Below, piece after piece: positions 49,905 through 58,874 of a stretch of DNA of 64,000 nt. Numbering within the stretch: the first letter of the stretch is position 1; every line of letters starts with the position of its first letter. This stretch comes from an uncultured Alphaproteobacteria bacterium. GTDB lineage: Bacteria; Pseudomonadota; Alphaproteobacteria; RF32; CAG-239. The notes beneath the pieces were generated by a model. It ran no database searches, was not told where the DNA came from, and worked only from the letters and a program-made list of their open reading frames with translations. The translations under genes were made by a program, and so were the position numbers. The stretch lies in the NCBI GenBank assembly GCA_934254675.1, contig CAKQLP010000006.1, forward strand, positions 25,512 to 89,511. The letters are read 5' to 3'.

Positions 49905-51023
49905 CTATTGATATTTAAAATAAATATAAAGTTCACATAAATTTTCAGAAGCACAGCTTTTGCAAAATTGGGTCATTTTAATTGGTGTCATGTTTTTAAA
50001 GCAGGTTTGTCGAGAGTTGGTGCAATTTTGTCTTCCATAAATAATAGAGCTTACATTATAGCCGTTAATATTTTCTGTGTCCGTGTTTCTTAGTTCTAAA
50101 TGACCTATATTGCCGTTTTCAGTATCAAAAGCGGTTAAAGAATTAATCAGGTTTTTGCATTGATTTTCGGAAGATAAGGAAAAAGACGTTCCTTGTGTTT
50201 TTAAGTATATTCCCATACGATAAGAAAAACAGGTATAGGCAACAGTTCCATCAGGTTGCCGGCAACCATCCACGCCAAAGCTAAGATTAAAACTGTTGCC
50301 GTATTTATCCGTGGCATGATTTGAAACGAGTTTCATGTCTGGAAGATAACCAAGAGCGCTTAATGCCGGCATAAGGTCATAACGTTGAGTTGTCGGGGCA
50401 TTTTTGTAATTTTGGATTAATCCATCACGCAATTCTAAGGCCGCATAGATTAAAGAATTGATTTGCTCAAGCTGTTTGTGTGATTGATAAGTTTCCATAG
50501 CCTTGCTGAATCCCTGAATACCACCGACAGACAACACCCCAATAATTGCCAAGACGCCGAGCATTTCAATCATGCTTCTTCCGCACTGCACGCCATCTAC
50601 TAGGAATTTTCGCGCTCGTGTACCTCTTTTGTACACGTCGCTTAAAAATCCCGTCGCATCTGGTGCACATTGCGGAAGAAGATTGTTATGGTTATTCTCG
50701 GGCTTGACCCGAGAATCTAGATCCTCGGGACGGGCTAAAAGCCACGCCCGAGGATGACAAAAGAGAGGGTGTATCTTAATATATGTTTTTAGTCGTTCCA
50801 AAAGTGTGGCGTATTGACGCACGACATCCAACCCCTTGATAAGACTCTGTTTATGGTCATTCTCGGGCTTGACCCGAGAATCTAGATCCTCGGGACAAAC
50901 CCGAGGATGACGATTTGATTTCTGTTTCGCATGGATTCTCGGAATAAATCCGAGAATGACATTTAAAGTGTGTCCAAGAATGACGGAGAATAGGGCATTC
51001 TGTTCTGACTCAAATTTTTTCAA
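49905..51023 (-). CDS. Type IV prepilin-like protein with repeat-invaded leader (locus 2)
   Basis: The mature part starts after G148 with RSMIEMLGVLAIIGVLSVGG (Glu at +5), then a ~200-residue domain with several cysteines (DGCRQPDGTVAYTCFSYRMG, NCTNSRQTCFKNM, CKSCASENLCELYIYF). The ~147-residue leader holds translated palindromic repeats (HPRVCPEDLDSRVKPENDH and a second RPEDLDSRVKPEN). The local start is a TTG at 51023 with no ribosome site. As at locus 1, the well-formed ATG (51124) leads through a (CT)7 tract and out of frame, so the gene may be OFF in this assembly. It lies 24 bases outside the island's attR. Confidence 0.72.
   Translation of the reverse strand: MKKFESEQNALFSVILGHTLNVILGFIPRIHAKQKSNRHPRVCPEDLDSRVKPENDHKQSLIKGLDVVRQYATLLERLKTYIKIHPLFCHPRAWLLARPEDLDSRVKPENNHNNLLPQCAPDATGFLSDVYKRGTRARKFLVDGVQCGRSMIEMLGVLAIIGVLSVGGIQGFSKAMETYQSHKQLEQINSLIYAALELRDGLIQNYKNAPTTQRYDLMPALSALGYLPDMKLVSNHATDKYGNSFNLSFGVDGCRQPDGTVAYTCFSYRMGIYLKTQGTSFSLSSENQCKNLINSLTAFDTENGNIGHLELRNTDTENINGYNVSSIIYGRQNCTNSRQTCFKNMTPIKMTQFCKSCASENLCELYIYFKYQ
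50603..50651. repeat. Palindromic repeat, GTGTAC family, copy 3
   Basis: CGTGTAC (50617-50623) and GTACACG (50631-50637) within longer complementary flanks, in frame in the locus 2 leader. Confidence 0.7.
50693..50759. repeat. Palindromic repeat (CTTGACCCGAG family), locus 2 copy a
   Basis: TTCTCGGGCTTGACCCGAGAA is a perfect palindrome apart from its centre; a second dyad, CCTCGGG...CCCGAGG, follows. In frame within the prepilin leader. Confidence 0.8.
50859..50985. repeat. Palindromic repeat cluster (CTTGACCCGAG family), locus 2 copy b
   Basis: Two dyads as in copy a, followed by ATTCTCGGAATAAATCCGAG as in locus 1. The relative order of the last unit and the start of the prepilin frame is the same at both loci. 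Confidence 0.8.
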
Positions 51024-51138
51024 AAAGTGGCAAAAACCATGTGTAGAAGCTTTAAAATGCTCTGAAATCGAATGTTTAGGATTTACAGAGAGAGAGAGAG
51101 ACCTTTGCTGAGCTTATTTTTCATCTTTCTTTCCTCTT
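51005..51138 (-). repeat. 134-bp duplicated leader of prepilin loci, copy 2
   Basis: Near-identical to 10342-10475 (three differences by eye), with the same ribosome site, ATG (51124) and 16-codon leader ORF. Confidence 0.85.
51087..51101 (-). repeat. (CT)7 simple repeat in prepilin 5' region, locus 2
   Basis: Same length and frame as the tract at 10424-10438. It also leaves the ATG out of frame with the prepilin. Confidence 0.65.
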
Positions 51139-51223
51139 AAATATGTAATTGACAATTAAAGGAAGTCTATAAATTTTTTGTAAAAAAAGTATTAAAAAAA
51201 CACGTCATTGCTGACGTGCTTTT

Positions 51224-51586
51224 TTAATTCAAGTAAGGTTTGACATAATGGTCAAACAGATTTTGTTCTTCGTTTCCCCATCCCATGATGTAGTTTTTTC
51301 CAAAGCAAAAAAGAGGAGTTCCCGCGGCTTTGGTTATATTATATTTTTTGACAGCTTTTTCAAAAAGTTTCATATTTCCAGGAAGCTTGATGTCTAAGGC
51401 TGTTATTTTTAAAGTAGGGTAGTTCTTTTTTATATATTTTGCCGCGTCATGGCAATGAGAACAGGTTGTTTGGTAGAAAAAGTAAATTTTATCCGCCTCC
51501 AACTCGTTGCTATCAGAAGCATTTGAACAGGCGGAAATAAGCACAAAGCTAAAAAGCATCCAAACAAAGAAAAATATTTTTTTCAT
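51224..51586 (-). CDS. Thioredoxin/glutaredoxin-fold lipoprotein
   Basis: About 120 residues from the ATG at 51586, selected for spacing from AGGA. The signal peptide ends in a lipobox (SFVLISAC), so it is probably lipid-anchored in the periplasm. The mature part has the redox motif TTCSHCHDAAKYIKKNYP (C-x-x-C), then LKITALDIKLPGN and KAAGTPLFCFGKNYIMGWG, with the cis-proline loop AAGTP. It likely reduces or isomerises disulfides of envelope proteins such as the cysteine-rich pilins, but partners are unknown. Confidence 0.8.
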   Translation of the reverse strand: MKKIFFFVWMLFSFVLISACSNASDSNELEADKIYFFYQTTCSHCHDAAKYIKKNYPTLKITALDIKLPGNMKLFEKAVKKYNITKAAGTPLFCFGKNYIMGWGNEEQNLFDHYVKPYLN

Positions 51587-51600
51587 GTTCATCAATCCTA

Positions 51601-52206
51601 TTATTCAATGCAACAATCAACAGCTTTTCGCACAAAGCGTTTCATTTTAGCCAAAGCGGAATCCGGTTCGGCCGCATTTATTGGTTCCGATACTTTTTCA
51701 TTTTCAGCAACAGTTTGATTTTTCATAAATTCATCAGCTTTGGTAGAAAGTTTTTTTACTTCTTCGATATCCGGCTCTATCCATTTCAGTTCTTTGGTTT
51801 CCATCATTCCCATATTCAGTCCCCAAAATAGACAATACAGGTCATACGCCGTGTTGAACATTTTATAGGCTTCTTCATCGTGCCCCAAAGTTTGCTGTTT
51901 GGTTCCAACTTCCATCAAACGCATGGAGGTCGCCAACAAGTGCTTGGACATGCACCATACTTCGCCTTCGTAGCTCGGAATAATTTTTTGCAACAAGTTT
52001 TTGCGCGTCTCTCTGATATCTTTTATCAAGTCGTAATAGGCTGTTTTTCCTGTCTTCGCTCCAGAAAAAACCAAATGTTCTTCTATGGATATCAGGTTCA
52101 TTATCGCTATGCTCAAATCCTGATCCGATGATAAATCTTTCGGATTTACTTTCTTGCTTGCGTCTATTCTTTCTACAAATTCTTTCACATTTTCTGCTTT
52201 CTTCAT
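51601..52206 (-). CDS. Helical protein of unknown function
   Basis: A 201-residue, mostly helical soluble protein (SIAIMNLISIEEHLVFSGAK, IRETRKNLLQKIIPSYEGEV, WCMSKHLLATSMRLMEVGTK, and AYKMFNTAYDLYCLFWGLNM). Several histidines, glutamates and tryptophans line its helices, but no known motif is clear. There is no signal peptide. A 14-base gap separates it from the thioredoxin-like lipoprotein gene downstream, so they may be co-transcribed. Confidence 0.6.
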   Translation of the reverse strand: MKKAENVKEFVERIDASKKVNPKDLSSDQDLSIAIMNLISIEEHLVFSGAKTGKTAYYDLIKDIRETRKNLLQKIIPSYEGEVWCMSKHLLATSMRLMEVGTKQQTLGHDEEAYKMFNTAYDLYCLFWGLNMGMMETKELKWIEPDIEEVKKLSTKADEFMKNQTVAENEKVSEPINAAEPDSALAKMKRFVRKAVDCCIE

Positions 52207-52342
52207 CCTCTTTCTCCAAAATTTTATATTTTAAAAGTATGCAGAGCCATGGTGAATGTCAAGGAATATTTAAGTTTTATGCTTTCTTATTGATTTTTTT
52301 GTTGTCTCGGTTTAGTCTGCAATAATAGAATTAGGAGATGGC

Positions 52343-52735
52343 ATGGGTGGAATATTATCATCATTTTCATTTTTATCTTTAGGCGGAAGTGTGTTGGGCG
52401 TGACGTTTTCGTTGTTGCTGGCGACGATTATGTTGGCACTGTGGGCGCTTGTTTTGATGATTTTGCATCCTCTGCATGCCACAATGTTTGTTTTGGCCGC
52501 TTTATGTGAATATTTGCTGATATATCTGTGCGGTTTTAGCTTATGGTTTGATGTTATTGCGTTTTTTGTTTTTTATATATTGATTTTTGGAACATACACA
52601 TTGCTTTTGCGCCGCTGGCTCCCGCTACCTCGCACAGAAATTGAACAGTTGATTAAACTGGCAAAACTCAAGGAAGACGGACTGTTGTCAGAAGACGAAT
52701 TTAAAGTGGCGAAAAAGCGCTTGTTAAAAGTTTAA
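52343..52735 (+). CDS. Membrane protein with C-terminal SHOCT domain
   Basis: A 130-residue protein with three to four membrane helices (about 12-40, 45-62, 66-88) and a short C-terminal SHOCT motif: EQLIKLAKLKEDGLLSEDEF then KVAKKRLLKV. SHOCT is a small oligomerisation module often found at membrane-protein ends. Function unknown. Ribosome site TTAGGAGATGGC. Its stop overlaps the opposing lipoprotein gene by four bases. Confidence 0.75.
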   Translation: MGGILSSFSFLSLGGSVLGVTFSLLLATIMLALWALVLMILHPLHATMFVLAALCEYLLIYLCGFSLWFDVIAFFVFYILIFGTYTLLLRRWLPLPRTEIEQLIKLAKLKEDGLLSEDEFKVAKKRLLKV

Positions 52736-53382
52736 TCGTCTATTTGACGATCTATCCATAATGAGTTGATAAAAGCTTGTTGTCTGTCGTGAACAATATC
52801 GCACGAAATGACATTGGCAGAGTTGCTTAGACATTGCACGCCGACATTGGCTTGGCTATAAGTGCCGTATTTTTCATAGATGTTAAGTATAAGGGGCAAA
52901 AAATCTTCCGTTTCATAAATGGTGTCCGCGCAAAAAGAAGATGTGTAAGCAACGCGGGATGTGCCTTTACGGCCGATATTTAGGGTGAAACAAGTTTCAT
53001 CTCGGTTGGTTTGTAAATTTGCATTGCCGGAATAGTATTGCGAAGAGGCATTTTCGTCGTCGCTGAATAAAACATCATTGGACGACATATTGGCATAGCC
53101 GGCGTCTTTGTATTTGCCGCTTTGTTTATAAAAAGTTTCAATATCAAAAATAGCTATAAAGTCGGCGTTTTCGGCTGATGTCGCGGTTTTTAGACCAATT
53201 TCTCCGAATTTTTTACTGAGAACGCGTCGGATTTGACCGGCATAAGAACTACGGAGACTACTTCTAAAATAAACGCTTTGCCCATGGGCTTCCGCTAGCG
53301 AGTTGTCTATTTTCAGCTTATAAGGATCTTGTGCACAAGCAGATAATAGGCAAAGTGTTAAAAAAAGTATTTTTTTCATCAT
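52732..53382 (-). CDS. Lipoprotein of unknown function
   Basis: A 216-residue protein with a type II signal peptide and lipobox (KKILFLTLCLLSAC). The mature domain has a region reminiscent of DUF4136-like lipoproteins (VYFRSSLRSSYAGQIRRVLS, KKFGEIGLKTATSAENADFI, AIFDIETFY), followed by TCFTLNIGRKGTSRVAYTSS. I am not certain of the family. Ribosome site GGAGAAATTATG. It converges with the SHOCT gene. Confidence 0.65.
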   Translation of the reverse strand: MMKKILFLTLCLLSACAQDPYKLKIDNSLAEAHGQSVYFRSSLRSSYAGQIRRVLSKKFGEIGLKTATSAENADFIAIFDIETFYKQSGKYKDAGYANMSSNDVLFSDDENASSQYYSGNANLQTNRDETCFTLNIGRKGTSRVAYTSSFCADTIYETEDFLPLILNIYEKYGTYSQANVGVQCLSNSANVISCDIVHDRQQAFINSLWIDRQIDD

Positions 53383-53488
53383 AATTTCTCCGTATTTTTG
53401 TTTTTTTTTAATTTAAGGCAAAATTTTTTAATTTTTTATTGATAAAATTTAAAATAAATGTATTTTGACAACATCAAGCGAAATTGAA

Positions 53489-54967
53489 ATGGAAAATTTA
53501 GGTCAAAATATAGATATTTTTGCATTAACGGATTCTCATCAGGAAACCCGCAAGCTTTGCTGTTTGTTCAGTGAAATAATTAAAAAGGCGCCAACTGGCG
53601 GTAAAAACACTTTAATCTGTGATTGCGGAGATTTATTCAAAGGAATCTATGATCGGGAATTGAGTGTACAAAGCTATGAAACTTTGCGCCTGCAACTTCC
53701 TGAAGCTAAAATTGTGATGGCTCTGGGAAATAATGATTTTGGCTTTAATTTAGATAGTTTTAAATTTTTGCAACAGGCGTCTAAGCGTTTTAACCAGTCC
53801 AACATACATGTTTTATGCGCCAATTTGCTGGATTTGAACACAGGACGTTGCCCAAGTTGGGTTGATCCGTATATATTGCTAGAAATTAACCACAAAAAAG
53901 TAATGATAACGGCGTTTTGCATAAACCAAATCCGTCTGAATAAATACGGGGTTGTTCTAACGGATATTCCTTCAACCTTTGCGGCAATGGCCGATGTGGT
54001 AAAACACATAGAACCGGATGCTTTAATTGTTTTGAACCATGCTTTGGAGGCTTGTAGCGATGAACTTTATCAGGTGGCTAAAGAAAAAGAGATTCGCTTG
54101 GATTTGTTGTTAGGCGGACACGAACATTCTTATGTCGCGCCGGATGCTAAACGCCGCATTTACTATCCTCAAGCTTTTAGCAAAACAATGCTTCATTTTG
54201 GAATGGAATTTATAAAAGATAAAACAAATTTGCATTTCTTAGAAGAAATCAATGTGAAGGAAACATCAATTAATCCGGTTTTTGAAAAACCGATAGCTTG
54301 CTTTGAAGAAAAATTTGGTTTGAATATTCCAGTTGCTAAGAGCGTGCTTAATCTGGAAAAAATATATTCAAATCCATGCTCTTTGGGCACGTTTATTGCT
54401 GATTGCATGCAAGCGTCGGCTAAAACGGACATTGCCTTTATTTCTACGGGCTACACGACGCACGCTTTGCGTTATGAAAAAGATAAAATTTTAACCCATT
54501 ATAATTTGGAACGAGCTTTTTCCGCGGATGTACCCTTGCAAACCATTCTTCTATCACCGCAAGAATTGAAAGAAGTGTTTAATAACGCTGTGAAATTCCG
54601 CTATCTTATTCCAACAGGCAACACACGTTTTTTACAATGTTCGCAAAATGTTGAATTGCAGTGCCGTTGCCGCAATGATACGCAAGAAGGTTATATAACG
54701 CAGATTTATATTAACGGAGAGCCTTTATTGAAAGATGATGGAACGTCTGTTTATCAGGATAAAGTTATTTCTTGCGCCGTTGATCCTTTTGTGGGTAGTG
54801 GGGAACAAGGTTTTGACGTTTTACGGCCTTTACCTAAGGAAACTTTATTGAAAAATAACCATTTGGTTAAAATCAAAGACTTGTTTAATCAGGCGATTAA
54901 AGAGGCTGAAAAAAAGTATCCGGAAGGAAGTTCTTACACCAGTTTTAAGTTAAAAGACGTTGATTAA
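53489..54967 (+). CDS. 5'-nucleotidase / metallophosphoesterase family, cytoplasmic form
   Basis: About 492 residues from the ATG at 53489 (a TTG 8 codons earlier lacks a ribosome site). The N-terminal metallophosphoesterase domain has FALTDSHQETRK, where the usual motif is TxDxHG, then DCGDLFKG, ALGNNDFGFN, IVLNHALE and LLLGGHEHSYV. The C-terminal domain (about 285-485) matches the 5'-nucleotidase substrate domain, e.g. NPCSLGTFIADCMQASAKTD. UshA-type enzymes are exported, but no signal peptide is seen here, so it may act in the cytoplasm. Stops of this gene and the opposing one overlap by four bases. Confidence 0.8.
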   Translation: MENLGQNIDIFALTDSHQETRKLCCLFSEIIKKAPTGGKNTLICDCGDLFKGIYDRELSVQSYETLRLQLPEAKIVMALGNNDFGFNLDSFKFLQQASKRFNQSNIHVLCANLLDLNTGRCPSWVDPYILLEINHKKVMITAFCINQIRLNKYGVVLTDIPSTFAAMADVVKHIEPDALIVLNHALEACSDELYQVAKEKEIRLDLLLGGHEHSYVAPDAKRRIYYPQAFSKTMLHFGMEFIKDKTNLHFLEEINVKETSINPVFEKPIACFEEKFGLNIPVAKSVLNLEKIYSNPCSLGTFIADCMQASAKTDIAFISTGYTTHALRYEKDKILTHYNLERAFSADVPLQTILLSPQELKEVFNNAVKFRYLIPTGNTRFLQCSQNVELQCRCRNDTQEGYITQIYINGEPLLKDDGTSVYQDKVISCAVDPFVGSGEQGFDVLRPLPKETLLKNNHLVKIKDLFNQAIKEAEKKYPEGSSYTSFKLKDVD

Positions 54968-55794
54968 GCAAAAAGTGTTTTAACAATCAGCTTAATATTG
55001 TTAAATTTGGTAATATTTGGTTTGGGAGAAATAATTTCCCAGCCGCGGTCATTCATTTTGTTAAAATAATACAAGCTTAAATTTGCCAGATAATGCAATG
55101 GCATAACGGATTGCTTATTCATCTTGTTTAAAAAGCGTAGAGCTGTGTTAAAAGATTTTTTTGCTTCAAGCGAAAGCGCTTCTCTGGCTTGGGAAAGATT
55201 TTTATCCTCAACAACGGCCATTGGCGAAGTTTTGTTGACATTGGCTTGTTGCAACAACTCATATGGAATAAATAGATGGTTGGATTTTGCATCGTCTTTA
55301 ACATCTCGCAAAATATATGTAATCATTAATGCGCGTCCCAGACTTTGAGCCAATTTTTCTCGAGCGGTAGATTTGGCATCGCCTATAATCATCAGGGCTA
55401 AGTTAAGCGGAACAACAGAGGATCCGTAAATATATTTTTCAAAGATATTTTGAGTCGGTGCTTGCAAGGGCTGCGGCACATCGAGAAATGCACTATTCAA
55501 TATTTCGGAAAATTGTTGTTTTGGTAAGTTAAAACGCATACAATTTTTGTATATTTTTCTTCCTATATTTGTGGTTGGAACTTTTTTATCATAGATATTG
55601 TCCAGTTCTTCTTTCCATGCTTTTAAAAGTTCTGCTTTTTCTTCAGCAGGCATGGAAGAACGAATGATGTTGCTGATATGGCGGCAAAAAGCAAATAAAG
55701 TGTAAATGGCTTCTCTTTTGGATTTTGGTAATCCTCTCATGCACCAAAATAAAGAAGGTTGGCTTTTTTTTACGATATCACCGACAGATAACAT
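54964..55794 (-). CDS. Squalene/phytoene synthase family protein, first Asp motif lost
   Basis: A 276-residue member of the trans-isoprenyl synthase (SQS/PSY) fold. Recognisable blocks are SLFWCMRGLPKSKREAIYTL, FAFCRHISNIIRS, YIYGSSVVPLNLALMIIGDA, and TYILRDVKDDAKSNHLFIPY. In active enzymes the FCR block is followed by the first Asp-rich motif (DxxxD); here it reads HISNI, with no aspartates, while the second (RDVKDD) remains. That fits the NDUFAF6-like, complex I assembly branch better than a true synthase. It abuts a second degenerate paralogue (ATG begins one base after that gene's stop). Confidence 0.72.
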   Translation of the reverse strand: MLSVGDIVKKSQPSLFWCMRGLPKSKREAIYTLFAFCRHISNIIRSSMPAEEKAELLKAWKEELDNIYDKKVPTTNIGRKIYKNCMRFNLPKQQFSEILNSAFLDVPQPLQAPTQNIFEKYIYGSSVVPLNLALMIIGDAKSTAREKLAQSLGRALMITYILRDVKDDAKSNHLFIPYELLQQANVNKTSPMAVVEDKNLSQAREALSLEAKKSFNTALRFLNKMNKQSVMPLHYLANLSLYYFNKMNDRGWEIISPKPNITKFNNIKLIVKTLFA

Positions 55795-56517
55795 CTAAAT
55801 TCCTTTGTTTTCAACAGATTTCCGTTTAATGAATAAAAACTGAAACATACTATATAGAATGATGCGAAAGTAGTCAAGAAAAGTAGAATTGTGTTGTTTA
55901 TTATTTTTGAAGAAATCGGTATGTAAACAAGCGGTGTTTAATAAGAGAGCCAGACGGAATTTTAAACGTTTGTTCTTTATCAAGGAAAGTAAAACCTTTG
56001 AGTTTTTATAAAGTCCGGAAAGTTGGCTTTCTTTTTGTTTTTTGTTCATTTTTGTTTTTTTTTGAAAAATATCGGATGTTTTAAATAGTTCTAACATAAA
56101 CAGCAAAACCAAAAGGGATGTAAGCGGAAAGTAGGTGCAAGGGTTTTCATCATCCAAAGCTAAGACAAGTCGAGCGGCTGGTGACAATAGTCGATTCAGA
56201 ATTTCAGAGAGTTGCGAACCGGATGTCGGAAATTTGTCTTCAGCTAAAAAACGCCAAGCGGAAAGAGGTTCTAAAAGAATAGATAAGGAGATGTTTTCTT
56301 TTACAAAAGCGTTTTGAAGCCTGAAAATCAAACCGTTTACCGGCGTTGGTTTTCGTAAAGCTTTTTCTAATAAGCGGATTTTGGTTAGACGAATGTCAGA
56401 GGATAGGTCTTTATTTCCAAAATGTTTCCATCCGAGCTTTATATAAAGAAGATAATCAACGAGCAATAAACGATATTTATCAGCGGCAAGTTTAGAAATA
56501 TCACAGCCGTCAAACAT
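55795..56517 (-). CDS. Degenerate squalene/phytoene synthase-like protein
   Basis: A 240-residue protein. The stretch [20 protein letters not shown], then [20 protein letters not shown], followed by [16 protein letters not shown], follows the family order of SQS/HpnC-like proteins (arm helix, the SAxPVGRLVL-type block, and then SDxIxxAL). No Asp-rich motif is present and the C-terminal half is Lys-rich and shortened. The start lies within the trmFO stop region (8-base overlap), and the following gene is contiguous. I infer a paired, probably non-catalytic partner of the next protein. Confidence 0.55.
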   Translation of the reverse strand: MFDGCDISKLAADKYRLLLVDYLLYIKLGWKHFGNKDLSSDIRLTKIRLLEKALRKPTPVNGLIFRLQNAFVKENISLSILLEPLSAWRFLAEDKFPTSGSQLSEILNRLLSPAARLVLALDDENPCTYFPLTSLLVLLFMLELFKTSDIFQKKTKMNKKQKESQLSGLYKNSKVLLSLIKNKRLKFRLALLLNTACLHTDFFKNNKQHNSTFLDYFRIILYSMFQFLFIKRKSVENKGI

Positions 56518-57856
56518 TTATTTGCTCCAACCATAATGCAAAATCGTCAAGAGCGCGTTTGCAATAAGCCGCTTTTCTATCAGCACCTTTTATTTTATGA
56601 AATTTGCCATTTGCCGTTATTTCTCCTTGAATAGTCGGAAATATGCCAAAATTGATATTCATCGGCTGGTAGTCAGCGGTTGTATCCAAAAGGTGTCCCA
56701 ACATGGCTCCGGTGGCGGTGGTGTTTGGCGGAACAATCGGTGTTTGTTTTTTTATAAAGCAAGAGGCATAATATCCGGCTAACATTCCCATATCCGCGCT
56801 TTCGACATAACCTTCGCAACCGCTAATTTGACCTGCAAACATAATATTGGGCTGGCTTTTCAGACGTAAAAATTTATCTAAGAGAATCGGGCTTTGAATA
56901 AAAGTGTTTCTATGAATTCCGCCCAAGCGGGCAAATTCAGCGTTTTCTAATCCCGGAATCAGGCGAAAAATGCGTGTTTGCTCGCCATATTTCATTTTTG
57001 TTTGAAATCCCACCATATTGCGCAGAGTGTCCTCTTTATTATCCTGACGTAGCTGGACAACAGCATAGGGTTTTTCGGTCGAGTGCGGATTTGTTAATCC
57101 AACAGGTTTCATTGGACCGAATAAAAGTGTGTCAATACCGCGTTCGGCCATAACTTCAATTGGCAGACATCCGTCAAAATAATGCGGCTCTTCAAAATCA
57201 TGAAACGGCATTTTTTCGGCTTTAAGCAGTTCGTCAACAAAGTGATAATATTCTTCTTTGGTCATCGGGCAGTTGATATAATCATATTTGTTGCCTTTAT
57301 CGTAGCGAGATTGATACCAAGCTTTTGAAAAATCAATACTTTCTTTATAAACAACTGGAGCAATAGCGTCATAAAAAGAAAGAGATTGCTGATTGATTTT
57401 ACTTTTGATGGCGTCTATGAGGGCAATGCTGGTTAACGGACCGCTGGCAATGATTGTTAGCGGGGCGTCAGAAGCCGGAAAACTTGTGACTTCTTCATTA
57501 ATTATTTCAACAAGTGGCGATGCTTTTATTTTTTCTGTGATAAATTTAGCAAAACCATCTCTATCAACAGCCAAAGCTCCGCCCGCCGGAACTTTTGTTT
57601 GGTCCGCAGCTTCCATGATTAATGAACCGAATCGGCGCATTTCTTCATGCATTAAGCCAACGGCATTATGTTCGGCGTCATCAGAACGTAAAGAATTGGA
57701 ACAAACCAATTCGGCCAAATTATCGTTTTTATGCGCCGGCGAAAATTTTTGAGGTTTCATTTCAAAAATACGAACAGGAACGCCTCTTTTAATAAGTTGC
57801 CAAGCCGCTTCGCAACCTGCTAAACCGGCACCGATAATTTGTACGACTGATTCCAT
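56510..57856 (-). CDS. trmFO: tRNA (uracil-54-C5) methyltransferase, folate-dependent
   Basis: TrmFO uses methylenetetrahydrofolate and FADH2 to make ribothymidine-54 in tRNA. 448 residues from the ATG at 57856, which has AAAGGAGAAAATT before it; the frame continues to 57910 without a ribosome site. FAD-binding N-terminus [20 protein letters not shown], then [20 protein letters not shown] with the catalytic-region cysteine, [30 protein letters not shown], and [20 protein letters not shown]. It leads an operon with two SQS-like genes. Confidence 0.97.
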   Translation of the reverse strand: MESVVQIIGAGLAGCEAAWQLIKRGVPVRIFEMKPQKFSPAHKNDNLAELVCSNSLRSDDAEHNAVGLMHEEMRRFGSLIMEAADQTKVPAGGALAVDRDGFAKFITEKIKASPLVEIINEEVTSFPASDAPLTIIASGPLTSIALIDAIKSKINQQSLSFYDAIAPVVYKESIDFSKAWYQSRYDKGNKYDYINCPMTKEEYYHFVDELLKAEKMPFHDFEEPHYFDGCLPIEVMAERGIDTLLFGPMKPVGLTNPHSTEKPYAVVQLRQDNKEDTLRNMVGFQTKMKYGEQTRIFRLIPGLENAEFARLGGIHRNTFIQSPILLDKFLRLKSQPNIMFAGQISGCEGYVESADMGMLAGYYASCFIKKQTPIVPPNTTATGAMLGHLLDTTADYQPMNINFGIFPTIQGEITANGKFHKIKGADRKAAYCKRALDDFALWLEQINV

Positions 57857-57988
57857 AATTTTCTCCTTTGATAAAATCAAAATATCTTTTAATTCAGGAG
57901 ATGTAAACAATAAAACGGCAAGTTATTAAACCTTTTTTAAAAAGAATAACGTACATTATAAATTAAAATAACTTTCTTTAGGATAAAA

Positions 57989-58867
57989 ATGAACATGAGG
58001 AGAATCATTATAGCTTTATCAATATTTGCTGTTTCGACAGCCTTTTCCGCGCAAGCAGAAGAAGATAAAAATAAAGAGCTAACTCCTAATCTGTCGGCGG
58101 AAGACAGTTCATTGCGGGCTTATGTAAAAGAAGAAACCTCCGGCAAGCCTAATCCTCAAAATTCTGATGAAAATAAAACATGGTTGAATAATTTGGTCAG
58201 CACTGTGGCCGAAAAGGGGGCTCAGGTTATATCGTCCGGAACGGATACTCAGTCAAGTCAATATCGGACAAATGCCTCTGTTTTTGATATATCGGGTGTT
58301 ATGTTACGGATGACTGTTCAGCAAACGGCAGAGGCAATGCAAAAACGCGGTTATCAAAAAACAAGTGAAAAATACGAAATTCCTAATTTTATTCGCTGGC
58401 GTTATGAAGAACAGTGCCGTAATCAGAATGTTGTTGGTTATGAGCGAACGGAAGCCTGTGTGGTAAAAATGGCGCAAAAAAATAATTATCAGTATATTGA
58501 GCAATTATATTTTAATAATTTTCGAACAAAAGAAAGCATGCGTATTTTTTTCACCAGTAATTTTACAGGGAATAAAGCCTATCGCATCGTTTATCACAGT
58601 GATGCGGCAAATATAAAAGGCAGCGGCGCTAAAGCAGACTATTTGCGTAATATTAAAGTTTATGATTTTTGGAAAAAAATTAATCAAAAATACGGTGTTC
58701 CGGATAATAAAGAACAGGTTATTTGGGGACTTGGCGAAAATAAGCCGTATTTGCAAGCGGCAACGGGAAAATTGATGCTTTATGATTCAATGTTGCTTGA
58801 ATTAGATTATACGCGGATGTCGCGTGAAGATCAACGTTTTATGAACACGGATGTTTATACATTTTAG
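57989..58867 (+). CDS. Exported protein of unknown function
   Basis: A 292-residue protein with signal peptide (RRIIIALSIFAVSTAFSAQA), a disordered acidic stretch to about residue 90, and a globular domain (SVFDISGVMLRMTVQQTAEA, MQKRGYQKTSEKYEIPNFIR, YEEQCRNQNVVGYERTEACV). The cysteine pair in the last block may form a disulfide. The family is not recognised. It ends just before chpT, whose ribosome site lies over the stop codon (TTTTAGGAG), so the two are probably co-transcribed. Confidence 0.6.
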   Translation: MNMRRIIIALSIFAVSTAFSAQAEEDKNKELTPNLSAEDSSLRAYVKEETSGKPNPQNSDENKTWLNNLVSTVAEKGAQVISSGTDTQSSQYRTNASVFDISGVMLRMTVQQTAEAMQKRGYQKTSEKYEIPNFIRWRYEEQCRNQNVVGYERTEACVVKMAQKNNYQYIEQLYFNNFRTKESMRIFFTSNFTGNKAYRIVYHSDAANIKGSGAKADYLRNIKVYDFWKKINQKYGVPDNKEQVIWGLGENKPYLQAATGKLMLYDSMLLELDYTRMSREDQRFMNTDVYTF

Positions 58868-58874
58868 GAGAAAA

